Source: Saccharicrinis fermentans DSM 9555 = JCM 21142 (GTDB lineage: Bacteria; Bacteroidota; Bacteroidia; Bacteroidales; Marinilabiliaceae). From it: 64,000 bases of DNA. The position numbers and the translations under genes were made by a program. Below, piece after piece: positions 49,209 to 58,677 of the stretch (positions within the stretch are counted from its first letter, which is position 1; each line of letters begins with the position of its first letter). The stretch covers positions 930,398 to 994,397 of the forward strand of contig NZ_KI912107.1 in the NCBI RefSeq assembly GCF_000517085.1, read 5' to 3'. The notes below the pieces were generated by a model. The model did no database searches. It was not told where the DNA came from and saw nothing but the letters and a program-made list of their open reading frames with translations.

Positions 49209-52200
49209 ATGAAACAATACAAGATGTTGAAATTTAGTCAAACGATGGCTCGATACCTGTTTTTGACTATAATATTGATGATGACTTGGAGTATTCAAGC
49301 ACAGGAAAAAAATATGATGGTTACCGGGACTGTCGTATCTTCGGCCGATGGTTTGGGGATACCAGGTGTAAGTGTCGTAATTAAAGGAACAATGTTGGGA
49401 ACAATTACTGATATGGATGGAAATTATTCTCTCAAAGCAGAAATGGGAGATGTGTTCCAATTTAGTTTTATTGGTATGGAGTCGACCGAAAAAGAAGTGA
49501 GGGGAAAAATAGTGGATGTTTCGATGAAACCAGATGTAGTGAGCTTGGATGAGGTGGTTGCTATTGGTTATGGAAGTGTAAAAAAGAAGGAGCTTACAGG
49601 TGCTGTTGCGCAGGTTAAATCTGAAGATATTTCGCGTGTGGTTACCTCTGACTTTGGGGCTGCACTGCAAGGGTTAGTGGCAGGTGTAAATGTGACCGCT
49701 AATTCTGGTGCCCCAGGAGAAAATTCTAATATTCTTATTCGAGGTGTAAGCTCTATTAGTGGTAGTAATACCCCACTTTTTGTTGTGGATGGCGTTCCTC
49801 AGGAAGGTGATCCTCGATTGAGTACCAATGAAATAGAAACCATCGATATTCTTAAAGATGCGGCTTCGGCAGCTATTTATGGTACGCGTGGTGCAGCAGG
49901 AGTTATTCTTATTACTACTAAACAAGGTGAGGCAGGATCCCTAAGAGTGCGTGTTAATAGTAGTTACGGAGTTGAAGATATTAGATCGGGTACCCCTGTG
50001 ATGAATGCTGTTGAACAGACTTATGCAGACTTTCTATATCATCGAAACCTGAACGGAACGAACTATACTGATATAAATCTAAGTACTCTGCGTACTTCAG
50101 AGAGTTTTCAGAATAATACAGATCTCGGATCTTTGGTGTTTATTGATTATGCACCCGTGCAGGAGCATAGTATTAATGTTTCGGGGGGAACCAAGGATAT
50201 TTCTTATAATGTAATTGCTGGCTATTTTAATAAGGAAGGTGTAATTGTTAATTCAGGTTTTGAACGATTTAATACCCGGGCTAATACAACTTATCGTCAT
50301 GGTAAATGGCGTATTAATGCCAATGTAGGTCTAACACAAGAAAAAAAGAAGAGTTCTCCTGGTGGGATAATTACCCAAACAATTAAGTATCACCCTACAA
50401 TGAATATGATAGATGTGGATAGCGATGAGGCTTTGAATACCAGTCATTCGTTTGAATCCAATCGTGTGAATTGGGTGATGGATAGTTTTAGAAATACAGA
50501 TGTAAATCATCGCACATCAGCTTTTGCTAATTTTAATATCAACTTAGAGCTAATTAAGGATCTTAATTTGTCTACACGTATTGGAAACTCGTTTACCAAT
50601 GATTACCGTCATAGATTTAGTCCATATCAGGAAGTGTACGATGTAGATGGGGAGCTTGTTGGAGATCCTTCTACTAATAGTTATGTATGGGATCTTAGTA
50701 GCAGAAGAACCGCATTGACTTTGGATGCGGGTTTAACTTATCAAAAAAAGTTTGATAAGCACAAATTAACCGTATTCTTAGGTCAATCGGTTGAAAAGTA
50801 TGTTTACGATAGTTTTGAAGCAAAAAAAACAGCTGTTTCAAATAATGAAATAGATCGCTTGGATGGAGCGGTATCTAATCCTTATGCAAGCTCGATGGAT
50901 AATGATTACGTTAATAAGTTAATCGGCTCTATCGGAAGAATTCAATATGATTATAAAAGTAAATATTTGCTAAGTGCAAGTATTCGGCGTGATGGATCTT
51001 CAAAATTTGGAAGTGATAATCGTTGGGGTATTTTCCCATCTGCTTCATTGGGGTGGAATGTATCTGATGAAGGCTTTTGGCAAGGTATAAAAGAGGTGGC
51101 TAATAATTTTAAGTTAAGAGCGAGTTATGGTACTGTTGGTAACCAAAGCTTTGATCCATATACCTATTCGGCCGGTATTACACCTGGAATCAATTATATT
51201 TTCACCTCTCAAAATGCAGATGGAGGGCAAAATAATAGCTTAGTTAATGGTTATGTGCAAACTGAGTTTGCCAATGGAGATGTTAAATGGGAGACCTCGA
51301 TTCAGACTAATATTGGTATGGATATCGCTTTTTTTAATAATAAACTCACGTTTACTGCGGAATACTACAATACCAACAAAAAAGATATGTTAATGCCGAT
51401 TCAATTGCCGGGTTCAACAGGTAATATTCCCAATGTAAATATGCACAATCCTAAATCTTCGGTGGTGGTGTTGAATGTGGGTGATATGACCAACCAAGGC
51501 TTAGAGTTTGCGATGGGATACCGAACTAAAACAGGTCGTGTAAGCTGGGGTGTTAATGGAACTTTCAGTACTAACAAAAATGAAGTAACAAAGGTTAATG
51601 GTATGGGAGGGTTTACATTGCTGGATGATGGAGGACTTATCTCTGGAAAAAAATCAGTGTCTCAGGTAACTGCTATTGCTGAAGGTTATGAAGCGGGTGC
51701 TTTTTTCTTAAGGCCAACAAATGGAATCGTAGATTCACATGAGAAATTGGCTGAATATCAAAATATTAGACCGGATGCGCGAATGGGTGATTTAATTTAT
51801 AAAGATACCAATGGAGATGGCTTAATATCTGATTTAGATAGGGTATACAGCGGAAGTGGATTGGTAGAATACGAGGTGGGCTTGAATGCACAGGCCAGCT
51901 TTAAAGGTTTTGATTTCTCAATGCAGTGGTATTCGGCCATAGGGCATGAAATTATGAATGGTGCCAAGGCTACTGCTTATGGTTGGGGACGACATAAAGA
52001 TTTGCTTTATCAGTGGTCAGAAGCAAACCCAACCTCATCGATTCCTTCTTATAAGGGAGAGCCTAATAAACATTTCAATTATGAAGGACATAGCGATTTG
52101 TGGCTGGAGGATGGAACGTATTTGCGTCTTAAAGAAATTACCCTGGGATATACCTTGCCACAAGTATCAACACGTGGCTGGGGAATTGATAAATGTCGGT

Positions 52201-52349
52201 TTTATGTAACGGCTCAAAATCCACTTACGTTTACTGATTATTCTGGGTATGATCCGGAAGTGGGTGGTAATGTGAAGAGTAGGGGTGTGGATAAAGGAAA
52301 CTACCCGGTTACTTCTCTGTATACTGTTGGCGTAAATCTTAACTTCTAA
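49209..52349 (+). CDS. susC: SusC-type TonB-dependent transporter 2
   Basis: The 1046-residue protein has a signal peptide (about 1-32, ending IQAQ) and a carboxypeptidase-D-like domain (VTGTVVSSADGLGIPGVSV, about 38-110). The plug opens with LDEVVAIGYGSVKKKELTGA, and the 22-strand barrel ends with TVGVNLNF. It is very similar to SusC3 at 60740 throughout, including the barrel end (GYDPEVGGNV, DKGNYPVTSLY), which marks a recent duplication. Its SusD partner starts 11 bases downstream. No AGGTTAA box was found in front of it. Confidence 0.95.
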   Translation: MKQYKMLKFSQTMARYLFLTIILMMTWSIQAQEKNMMVTGTVVSSADGLGIPGVSVVIKGTMLGTITDMDGNYSLKAEMGDVFQFSFIGMESTEKEVRGKIVDVSMKPDVVSLDEVVAIGYGSVKKKELTGAVAQVKSEDISRVVTSDFGAALQGLVAGVNVTANSGAPGENSNILIRGVSSISGSNTPLFVVDGVPQEGDPRLSTNEIETIDILKDAASAAIYGTRGAAGVILITTKQGEAGSLRVRVNSSYGVEDIRSGTPVMNAVEQTYADFLYHRNLNGTNYTDINLSTLRTSESFQNNTDLGSLVFIDYAPVQEHSINVSGGTKDISYNVIAGYFNKEGVIVNSGFERFNTRANTTYRHGKWRINANVGLTQEKKKSSPGGIITQTIKYHPTMNMIDVDSDEALNTSHSFESNRVNWVMDSFRNTDVNHRTSAFANFNINLELIKDLNLSTRIGNSFTNDYRHRFSPYQEVYDVDGELVGDPSTNSYVWDLSSRRTALTLDAGLTYQKKFDKHKLTVFLGQSVEKYVYDSFEAKKTAVSNNEIDRLDGAVSNPYASSMDNDYVNKLIGSIGRIQYDYKSKYLLSASIRRDGSSKFGSDNRWGIFPSASLGWNVSDEGFWQGIKEVANNFKLRASYGTVGNQSFDPYTYSAGITPGINYIFTSQNADGGQNNSLVNGYVQTEFANGDVKWETSIQTNIGMDIAFFNNKLTFTAEYYNTNKKDMLMPIQLPGSTGNIPNVNMHNPKSSVVVLNVGDMTNQGLEFAMGYRTKTGRVSWGVNGTFSTNKNEVTKVNGMGGFTLLDDGGLISGKKSVSQVTAIAEGYEAGAFFLRPTNGIVDSHEKLAEYQNIRPDARMGDLIYKDTNGDGLISDLDRVYSGSGLVEYEVGLNAQASFKGFDFSMQWYSAIGHEIMNGAKATAYGWGRHKDLLYQWSEANPTSSIPSYKGEPNKHFNYEGHSDLWLEDGTYLRLKEITLGYTLPQVSTRGWGIDKCRFYVTAQNPLTFTDYSGYDPEVGGNVKSRGVDKGNYPVTSLYTVGVNLNF

Positions 52350-52360
52350 ATCTATTTATC

Positions 52361-54112
52361 ATGACATATAAATTATTTAAATATTTAGCACTCGTTGTTG
52401 TTCTTGCTCTTACAGTGTCGTGCAACGATTGGTTAGAAGAAACAAATCCGAATCAGTCTGATAGTGATTCGTACTGGAAAAATTTGACACAAACAGATGG
52501 TACTTTAATTGCAACTTATGGTAGTTTATTTAATCATGGAGTGTTAAATATTCGTGAAGAAGCTTGGCGTTCAGATATGGGTTTTCCAGGCTACGGACGC
52601 CCCTCATATAGTGGTGATGGCGTTGTTTGGTATAATCAAATTTATACCAATACCAATACGTATATCACTAAAAAGTGGGAATCGCTTTACCTTGGTATTT
52701 TTCGGGCTAATCAGGTTATTGATGGTCTAAAAGGACTAGAGGGATCGGTTGATAATGAGGAATGGGAGGAGCAAATGGCACAAGCTCGCTTTTTAAGAGG
52801 GCTTTTCCATTTTTACTTGCATTCGTCATTTAATAAGGGAAATATAATTATCAGGGACTTTGTGCCGAAAACCACAGCTGAGTATAATATTCCTGTATCA
52901 GCTTCGGCCGAGGTAATCGCATTTTTCAGGTCTGATTTACGTTATGCATATGAACATTTGCCAGTGAGTTGGGCAGATGAGGGAGAGATAGGTAGAGCTA
53001 CCAAAGGTGCCGCAGCAACCATCTTGGGAACTAGTTTTTTATATGAAAATGAAATTGACTCTGCGATCGTTAAATTTGAGGATGTGGTGAATAATGTGTC
53101 TGCAAAATATGGATATGAATTGGTTCAAGACCCTTCGCTTTTATTTACAACTGCTGGTGAATTTAATAAGGAGTCTATTTTTGAAATAGCTTATTCTAAT
53201 GAGTTTAGTCCAGAATATAATACTTGGGTGGAAGATCGTACTACTAACCGACTGGCAGCCGATAGCTATGCAAATACATCGTCTTCTTTTTTTCCTTCTT
53301 GTTGGATTACGTGGGAGTATTTAAATGAACCAATGGACAGTAAAGATAGTCGGAATTATTATCTCTCCGATCCTGAAGATCCGGCTAGTGAGACTTTACG
53401 TGATGTGCCACTAAGAGCTTCTTCTATGATCGCTTTAATTCAAGATGAGCAGTCGTCTTATTACGGCAAGAAAGTATGGGAGAAAGCAACTTTTAACATA
53501 CAAAATGGATTCGCACGTTATAAAAAATACACGAATCATGACCTGTTAACAGATGAAAATGATAATCCCGGAGGACGAAACCACTCAGGGAAAAACGTAA
53601 CGGTTAACCGTTTGGGAGATGTTTATCTGATGTTGGCCGAATGTTACATTAAAAAAGATGATGTAAAAAGCGCTTTAGATTTGATAAACGCTGTACGTAG
53701 CAGGTGGGGCCTTCAACTTATAGGATTGAGTAATGGTGATACGGAGCATGAATATAATGAGGTTTCTTATGATGCGCAATCGTTGATGGAGCGATTAATG
53801 AATATTGAAAAGCCGCTGGAAACATCAGTTGAAGGGCATGCCATCCGATGGTTTGATCTTAGACGATGGGGGAAATTAGAGGAAAACTTTAAAAAGAAAG
53901 CAAACGAAGTATATTGGTCTGATCATTATACACCTAAAGATCAAACAAAAACAAAATGGAACAGTACGCTTACCGCAATCGATCCAGGAGATAGTAATAG
54001 ACAGGTATATAAGGATTATGAGCAGGCAGCCATGAATTTCAACTATGAATTACATGCCTGGTTACCTATTCCTGCAACTGAGGAAGTGAGCAATCCGAAT
54101 TTATACAAATAA
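52361..54112 (+). CDS. susD: SusD-type surface glycan-binding lipoprotein 2
   Basis: A 583-residue RagB/SusD lipoprotein; the lipidation Cys follows LALTVSC near residue 21. ARFLRGLFHFYLHSSF and the C-terminal IRWFDLRRWGKLEENF and HAWLPIPATEEVSNPN blocks fit the family. It belongs with SusC2. Its start (NDWLEETNPNQSDSDSYW) is close to the partial SusD3 at 63874, so the pairs were copied together. Confidence 0.94.
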   Translation: MTYKLFKYLALVVVLALTVSCNDWLEETNPNQSDSDSYWKNLTQTDGTLIATYGSLFNHGVLNIREEAWRSDMGFPGYGRPSYSGDGVVWYNQIYTNTNTYITKKWESLYLGIFRANQVIDGLKGLEGSVDNEEWEEQMAQARFLRGLFHFYLHSSFNKGNIIIRDFVPKTTAEYNIPVSASAEVIAFFRSDLRYAYEHLPVSWADEGEIGRATKGAAATILGTSFLYENEIDSAIVKFEDVVNNVSAKYGYELVQDPSLLFTTAGEFNKESIFEIAYSNEFSPEYNTWVEDRTTNRLAADSYANTSSSFFPSCWITWEYLNEPMDSKDSRNYYLSDPEDPASETLRDVPLRASSMIALIQDEQSSYYGKKVWEKATFNIQNGFARYKKYTNHDLLTDENDNPGGRNHSGKNVTVNRLGDVYLMLAECYIKKDDVKSALDLINAVRSRWGLQLIGLSNGDTEHEYNEVSYDAQSLMERLMNIEKPLETSVEGHAIRWFDLRRWGKLEENFKKKANEVYWSDHYTPKDQTKTKWNSTLTAIDPGDSNRQVYKDYEQAAMNFNYELHAWLPIPATEEVSNPNLYK

Positions 54113-54134
54113 TAGATAATTAAAGCATAATTCA

Positions 54135-55796
54135 ATGAAAAAATTAAACATATTATTACCGCTTTTTGCCTTGTTATTTGTGGTAGCATGCGATGAAGAT
54201 GATTATGTAGCACCAGGTACGGTTACCGATGTTGCTTGGTACACCAGCGAAAAAAATAATGGAGATTATAAGTTAAATCAGGGCGATTATATGTCTTTTG
54301 TGGATTTATCTCAAGGTTATGAAAGTCATGAATGGAGTATTGAAACTGGGAACTACTTTTTGAAGGCAGGTTTTAGTCAGTATGATTCTTTGCCTTTGTT
54401 TATTGATCAAGAAAAAGGATTTGTTACTGACGATGCTACTGTTCATATTCTCTTTAATAAAGCGGGAATTAATAAGGTGCGTTTGTATAATACTTTTAAT
54501 CAAAAAGTTGTTTTTAACGGATCTGAACCTTTTGAGGTAGTGAATAAAGACGGTGTTTGGGTGATTGATACTACTTTTTTGGTTGATGTATATGGTGATG
54601 TCTTGCCAGCTTTTAAAGTTTATCAATTAGTGGAAGACTATGATGGTAATATTATTGAGGAAAAAGAGGTTTGTAGTATTACTGAAACGGATATGCCAGA
54701 TGCAGATAAAGCTGAGACTTGGCCAAGTATAGATGTGGAAATGGGAGGACGTCTTAAATTTGTAGATTTAACCACTAAAGATAGACCTACAGGTAGGATT
54801 TGGACTGTATTTAACCAGCAAAAATCGACTACGTCAAATGACTCTGTAGCAATTGTTTATTTTAATACATTGGGGTATACAACAGCCAAGGGGGTTGGAT
54901 CTATTAAAGCAGAAAGGGTGAGTGATGATGAATTGCCAAGTGCCTCAGCTGTAAAAGTGATACCTTTTAATGTTAATGTGATAGCATCTGCTAAACCTTT
55001 TGTATATACTGGTAATATTAAGGAGAATGAAGATGAATCTATCATCATGAATGTGTCTGGTGAAATGAAATCTTTTTCAGGTGTTGAAGATGCTTTTACG
55101 GTGCATGTGTTGAATGCTGCATCTGGCTTTGAAGAAAATATAGCAGCGGCTAAAGCAGAAGTAAATCCCGAAGATGCTACATCTATTAAACTAAAGCTTA
55201 GTGAGGCGATCTATAATTCTGATCAAGTATATGTTTCTTATGATAATACGAAGGGTGCTATTTTGCGTGCTGATGATAAAATATTAGAGAACTTTGGCCC
55301 AGTTGGGGTAGATATGTATACTCAAAATTTTGCGGATGTTGATTTTTATGGAGCAGAAGCCGGAGGTGATGGTTGGTTTATTCAGCATGCCAATCAATGG
55401 TTTATTAATACCGAAAAGTCTTCTTCAGGGAGTTATGGTTTTAAATATGTTTATGACACAGCTAGTAGTCCTGGAAATAATGCTAAAATTCAAAGCACTG
55501 CACCGAATGTTTTTGGTGTAGAGGAAGGTGAATATCTAATGAGTCTCGAGGTATGGATGGAAGAAAGTTCAAATATTGCGTTTTTACGTACTAACCTATC
55601 TACTCCCGATTGGTTACCTTTGACATGGGATTTATCTTCTATTGAAAAAGGTAAATGGGTAAGACTAACTCAGCAAATTTCTTTGGGGGATCATAGTAAA
55701 TTTATATTTCAAATTAACAAGGCGGATGTGCTTGGCGATAACGCTATTATGTATATTGATGATATTGAGTTTACTAAATTAGAAATGAGGCCTTAA
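54135..55796 (+). CDS. surface glycan-binding lipoprotein (SGBP)
   Basis: A 553-residue lipoprotein with the signal MKKLNILLPLFALLFVVAC. Several Ig-like or PKD-like beta-domains follow (about 25-390); SFVDLSQG and LKFVDLTT look like repeats of one fold. The last 155 residues resemble a CBM4/9-type carbohydrate-binding sandwich (GWFIQHANQWFINTEKSS, then YIDDIEFTKLE). No catalytic motif is seen. As the gene after SusD2 it should be a surface glycan-binding protein handing substrate to the transporter. The partial protein at the left edge may be of a similar class. Confidence 0.75.
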   Translation: MKKLNILLPLFALLFVVACDEDDYVAPGTVTDVAWYTSEKNNGDYKLNQGDYMSFVDLSQGYESHEWSIETGNYFLKAGFSQYDSLPLFIDQEKGFVTDDATVHILFNKAGINKVRLYNTFNQKVVFNGSEPFEVVNKDGVWVIDTTFLVDVYGDVLPAFKVYQLVEDYDGNIIEEKEVCSITETDMPDADKAETWPSIDVEMGGRLKFVDLTTKDRPTGRIWTVFNQQKSTTSNDSVAIVYFNTLGYTTAKGVGSIKAERVSDDELPSASAVKVIPFNVNVIASAKPFVYTGNIKENEDESIIMNVSGEMKSFSGVEDAFTVHVLNAASGFEENIAAAKAEVNPEDATSIKLKLSEAIYNSDQVYVSYDNTKGAILRADDKILENFGPVGVDMYTQNFADVDFYGAEAGGDGWFIQHANQWFINTEKSSSGSYGFKYVYDTASSPGNNAKIQSTAPNVFGVEEGEYLMSLEVWMEESSNIAFLRTNLSTPDWLPLTWDLSSIEKGKWVRLTQQISLGDHSKFIFQINKADVLGDNAIMYIDDIEFTKLEMRP

Positions 55797-55905
55797 TTCA
55801 AAAATTAGTGATTTAATGATGCTGGTAGTTTATTTATACTCTTTGCTATTGGCTTGGTTCAGATGGCCTTAAAAATAAATTATAAACAAATGAAAATTAT
55901 AACGT

Positions 55906-56355
55906 ATGAAAAATTTACTAAATATATTGACCGTGGTTGGTTTTGTAATGTTATTAGGAGGATGTGATGAATCGGAATGGCCCGAATCTAGCGTTAAACT
56001 AGTTCCTGTGTATTCAGCAACGGATATAGATGGTGAGGGTGCGCCCTTCGCCTTAGAAATATATCAAGAAAAGCCATTGTTGATTGAATATGTTAATGCC
56101 AATATACTCAATAGTTTTAGTTATTACGATTTTGTAGATAAATCTTCATCGACTCGTTTTGACTTGAGCTATGCTATTCAACGACCAGCTATTACAGATG
56201 CTGGTAAGGATACTTTAATAACAAATGTTTATAGGTTATTTGGTCTGAAAAATGATTTGAAACCTGATACCCTTTGGTATGGAGTGGCTATTTCTGTGGA
56301 TACTACCTATAGTGAATTTTATACTACTATAGAAGAAAAACAAGTTTATAATTAG
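55906..56355 (+). CDS. small lipoprotein, unknown function
   Basis: The 149-residue protein has a lipoprotein signal (VMLLGGC, Cys20) and then a single beta-rich domain. I do not recognise a family. It lies 109 bases after the SGBP gene and is the last gene of the SusCD2 operon, so a role in surface glycan binding or complex assembly is plausible. No other clues are visible. Confidence 0.7.
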   Translation: MKNLLNILTVVGFVMLLGGCDESEWPESSVKLVPVYSATDIDGEGAPFALEIYQEKPLLIEYVNANILNSFSYYDFVDKSSSTRFDLSYAIQRPAITDAGKDTLITNVYRLFGLKNDLKPDTLWYGVAISVDTTYSEFYTTIEEKQVYN

Positions 56356-56549
56356 TCTTTGCAAGAAAACTCCAAATACTGCGTTATTCTCATTTTTGAA
56401 ACAGTCGCTTACCATCAGTAAACTCCTTGGTTTCAAAAATATCGAAAGCCTTGTCTTTGAAGCTTTCTTATCAAAGCTAGAAAACGACTGTTTTTTCTGG
56501 CAATGACTAATTTAGCGTGTACACAAAAAAAATTATTAAACCCTGCAAG

Positions 56550-56590
56550 ATGCATTAGAACTTCATAATAGATTTTCTAATGCATTTTTC
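56550..56590 (+). repeat. extragenic hairpin element, copy 2
   Basis: ATGCATTAGAA and TTCTAATGCAT form an 11-bp perfect palindrome around a 14-base loop containing AATAGATT, followed by TTTTTC. It shares its core with 455-500. Confidence 0.5.
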
Positions 56591-56600
56591 TGGTTAAAAG

Positions 56601-56628
56601 GAGGCTGCCTGTAGGCGGTCTTTTTTTT
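56601..56628 (+). terminator. terminator before the sulfatase pair
   Basis: GGCTGCC and GGCGGTC pair (with G-U) around a TGTA-like loop, followed by eight T. Confidence 0.82.
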
Positions 56629-56880
56629 GTTCGAAGTGTTGTGCAAGGTATATTATTTTTTATTACGTGTTGAAATAAAAGGTTCATCGACACTATTTAT
56701 GCTTGTTACCTAAAGATAGGATTACTCCTTCTTTGCATCATAGATGATGTTGGTTGTGATGCTATTAATAAAGTAGTTAAAATCTTATTATAATGGGTTA
56801 ATTTTGATGATGTCGGAACTGTATAAAGAGTGTTAATTTGTTCGTTGCATATGACGTATTTATATGTTGAAATATTAGGA

Positions 56881-56974
56881 TATGTGAAACGAGCCATGAT
56901 AAAAAACTTCACACATAGAATTATGAATAATATGGCGAGTTTCATGTGGCCATTGAAAATTAAATTTAAACACA
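56881..56974 (+). promoter_or_regulatory. repeated structured 5' leader, copy E (before sulfatase pair)
   Basis: TATGTGAAAC-GA-GCC (56881-56895) pairs with GGC-GA-GTTTCATGTG (56935-56949), the best stem of all copies. The inner hairpin is CATA-GAAT-TATG. One base fewer after the ATG breaks the small ORF frame seen in copies A-C, while the stem is kept. The TTTAAACACATGAAA tail is present. Confidence 0.75.
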
Positions 56975-58623
56975 TGAAAAGGATACCTGTATTTTTATTA
57001 GCAGTAGTGACACTATTTGCTTGCAATGTTAAATCAGTACAACATGAGAGTAAAGGAAAGAAACCTAATATACTTTTTATTGCCATTGACGATCTTCGAC
57101 CGGAGTTAGGATGTTATGGTTCACCCATTGCTATTACGCCTAATATTGATCAATTGGCTGAGCAGGGCTTACTGTTTGAGAACGCCTATTGTCAACAAGC
57201 TATTTGTAGTCCTTCACGTGCCAGTTTAATGACTGGTGCCCGGCCTGAATCTATTGGAGTGATTGAAAATTACACAGACTTTCGTGATGTAAACCCGGAT
57301 ATTGTTACTTTACCTCAACAGTTTATTAAGTTTGGTTATGAAGCAGTTTGTTTGGGGAAAGTTTTTCATGGTAAATATAATGACCCTGATTTTTCATGGA
57401 GTAGGTTGCCGCTTAAACCAAGCATCAAGCGACTACCTACTAAAGGGGGGTTCGCATTGAAAGAAAATCAAGAGTTTTGGAAAAGGGATCGTGATAAAAT
57501 GGTGGCTAAATATGGTCCAGATGCTACTAAAAATGGTTTAGCTCAAGGGCCTGCATTTGAATGTGCTGATGTGCCAGATGAGACCTATGAAGATGGTTAT
57601 AATACTGTTGCCGCAATTGCAACACTAAAAGATATGTTGGCTAAAAATCCAGAAAAACCTTTTTTTCTTGGGTTTGGTATTAAAAAACCCCATTTGAATT
57701 TTGTGGCACCTAAAAGATATTGGGATTTATATGATCGTGAAGATATCTCATTGTCTTCATATACAGAGGCACCAATTAATGGTGCTGCCATGGGATTACA
57801 CCCTTCTTTTGAAATGAGAGCTAGGGCAGGTATTCCTAAGTTCGGAAGTATTAGTGATTCTTTAGCTCGTGTATTAAAGCATGGTTATTTAGCTTGTGTG
57901 AGTTATGCCGATGCCCAGGTTGGTAAGGTAATGCAGGCGTTGGAGGAGGCTGGCGTTAGAGACAATACAATTGTTATTTTATGGGGCGATCATGGTTGGC
58001 ATCTTGGAGAAATGGGAGTGTGGGGAAAAGCCACTAATTATGAAATTGCTACACGTGTACCGATGATAATTTCTGCGCCTAATATGCCTGATGAAATTAG
58101 GGGTGTAAAAACCGGTGCCTTAGTGGAGTTGGTGGACATGTATCCAACGCTTTGTGAGTTAGCAGGCGTAGATAAGCCAAGTCACCTGGAGGGACAAAGC
58201 TTCGCTCCTCTATTGACAAATCCTACCCACGATTGGAAGAAAGCTGTATTTAGTCAGTTTCCTACACCCGCACTAAGGGAATGGGCTGCAAATCCACTTT
58301 CTAAAGGAATGCGCGAAACTTATTTTGGTCCATTAATAAATCAAGTTGAAGATCGTATTATTGTTCAACAAGGGAGTAGATGGAATCGAAATCTATTTGA
58401 AAATCGTTTGATGGGATATGGAATGCGTACAAAAAAATATCGGCTTATCGTATGGAAGGATTACACGGACGCAAGTGCTGAACCTATCTTTATCGAGTTG
58501 TTTGATCATATGAACGATCCATCTGAAACAAAAAATATTGCGGAAGAAAATCCTCAGGTTGTACGTACTTTATTACAGCAATTTAATGAGGGATGGAAGG
58601 GTAATATGGCTGAGATAAAGTAG
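56974..58623 (+). CDS. S1 family sulfatase, iduronate-2-sulfatase-like (S1_7 candidate), lipoprotein
   Basis: I start at ATG 56974 (lipoprotein signal ending LFAC, Cys17), which follows the shared leader tail; the frame is open much further upstream but that part is leader. The 549-residue product aligns end to end with the sulfatase at 40652. It has AIDDLRPELGCYG near 36-48, the formylglycine motif C-S-P-S-R at 78-82 (C-G-P-S-R in the paralogue), and WGDHGWHLGEMGVWGK. Both share the long insertion after the active site (PAFECADVPDETYEDGYN-type block). Different sulfate positions or chain contexts are likely for the two. It forms a two-gene operon with the next sulfatase. Confidence 0.9.
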   Translation: MKRIPVFLLAVVTLFACNVKSVQHESKGKKPNILFIAIDDLRPELGCYGSPIAITPNIDQLAEQGLLFENAYCQQAICSPSRASLMTGARPESIGVIENYTDFRDVNPDIVTLPQQFIKFGYEAVCLGKVFHGKYNDPDFSWSRLPLKPSIKRLPTKGGFALKENQEFWKRDRDKMVAKYGPDATKNGLAQGPAFECADVPDETYEDGYNTVAAIATLKDMLAKNPEKPFFLGFGIKKPHLNFVAPKRYWDLYDREDISLSSYTEAPINGAAMGLHPSFEMRARAGIPKFGSISDSLARVLKHGYLACVSYADAQVGKVMQALEEAGVRDNTIVILWGDHGWHLGEMGVWGKATNYEIATRVPMIISAPNMPDEIRGVKTGALVELVDMYPTLCELAGVDKPSHLEGQSFAPLLTNPTHDWKKAVFSQFPTPALREWAANPLSKGMRETYFGPLINQVEDRIIVQQGSRWNRNLFENRLMGYGMRTKKYRLIVWKDYTDASAEPIFIELFDHMNDPSETKNIAEENPQVVRTLLQQFNEGWKGNMAEIK

Positions 58624-58677
58624 TAATTTAAGGAAAGAAAGATAGTTTATGTTATTGAATATTTTAAAGAATATATT

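Larger units (their letters stand above)
56356..56880. other. gene-free stretch between SusCD2 operon and sulfatase operon
   Basis: Holds the palindrome at 56550-56585 and the terminator at 56601-56628. The frame open upstream of the sulfatase start (from 56830) is not coding, because it runs through the leader element. Confidence 0.6.

Noticed and set aside
56830-56973. N-terminal extension of the sulfatase ORF
   Set aside because: It runs through the repeated leader element and lacks an export signal; the lipoprotein start is at 56974.
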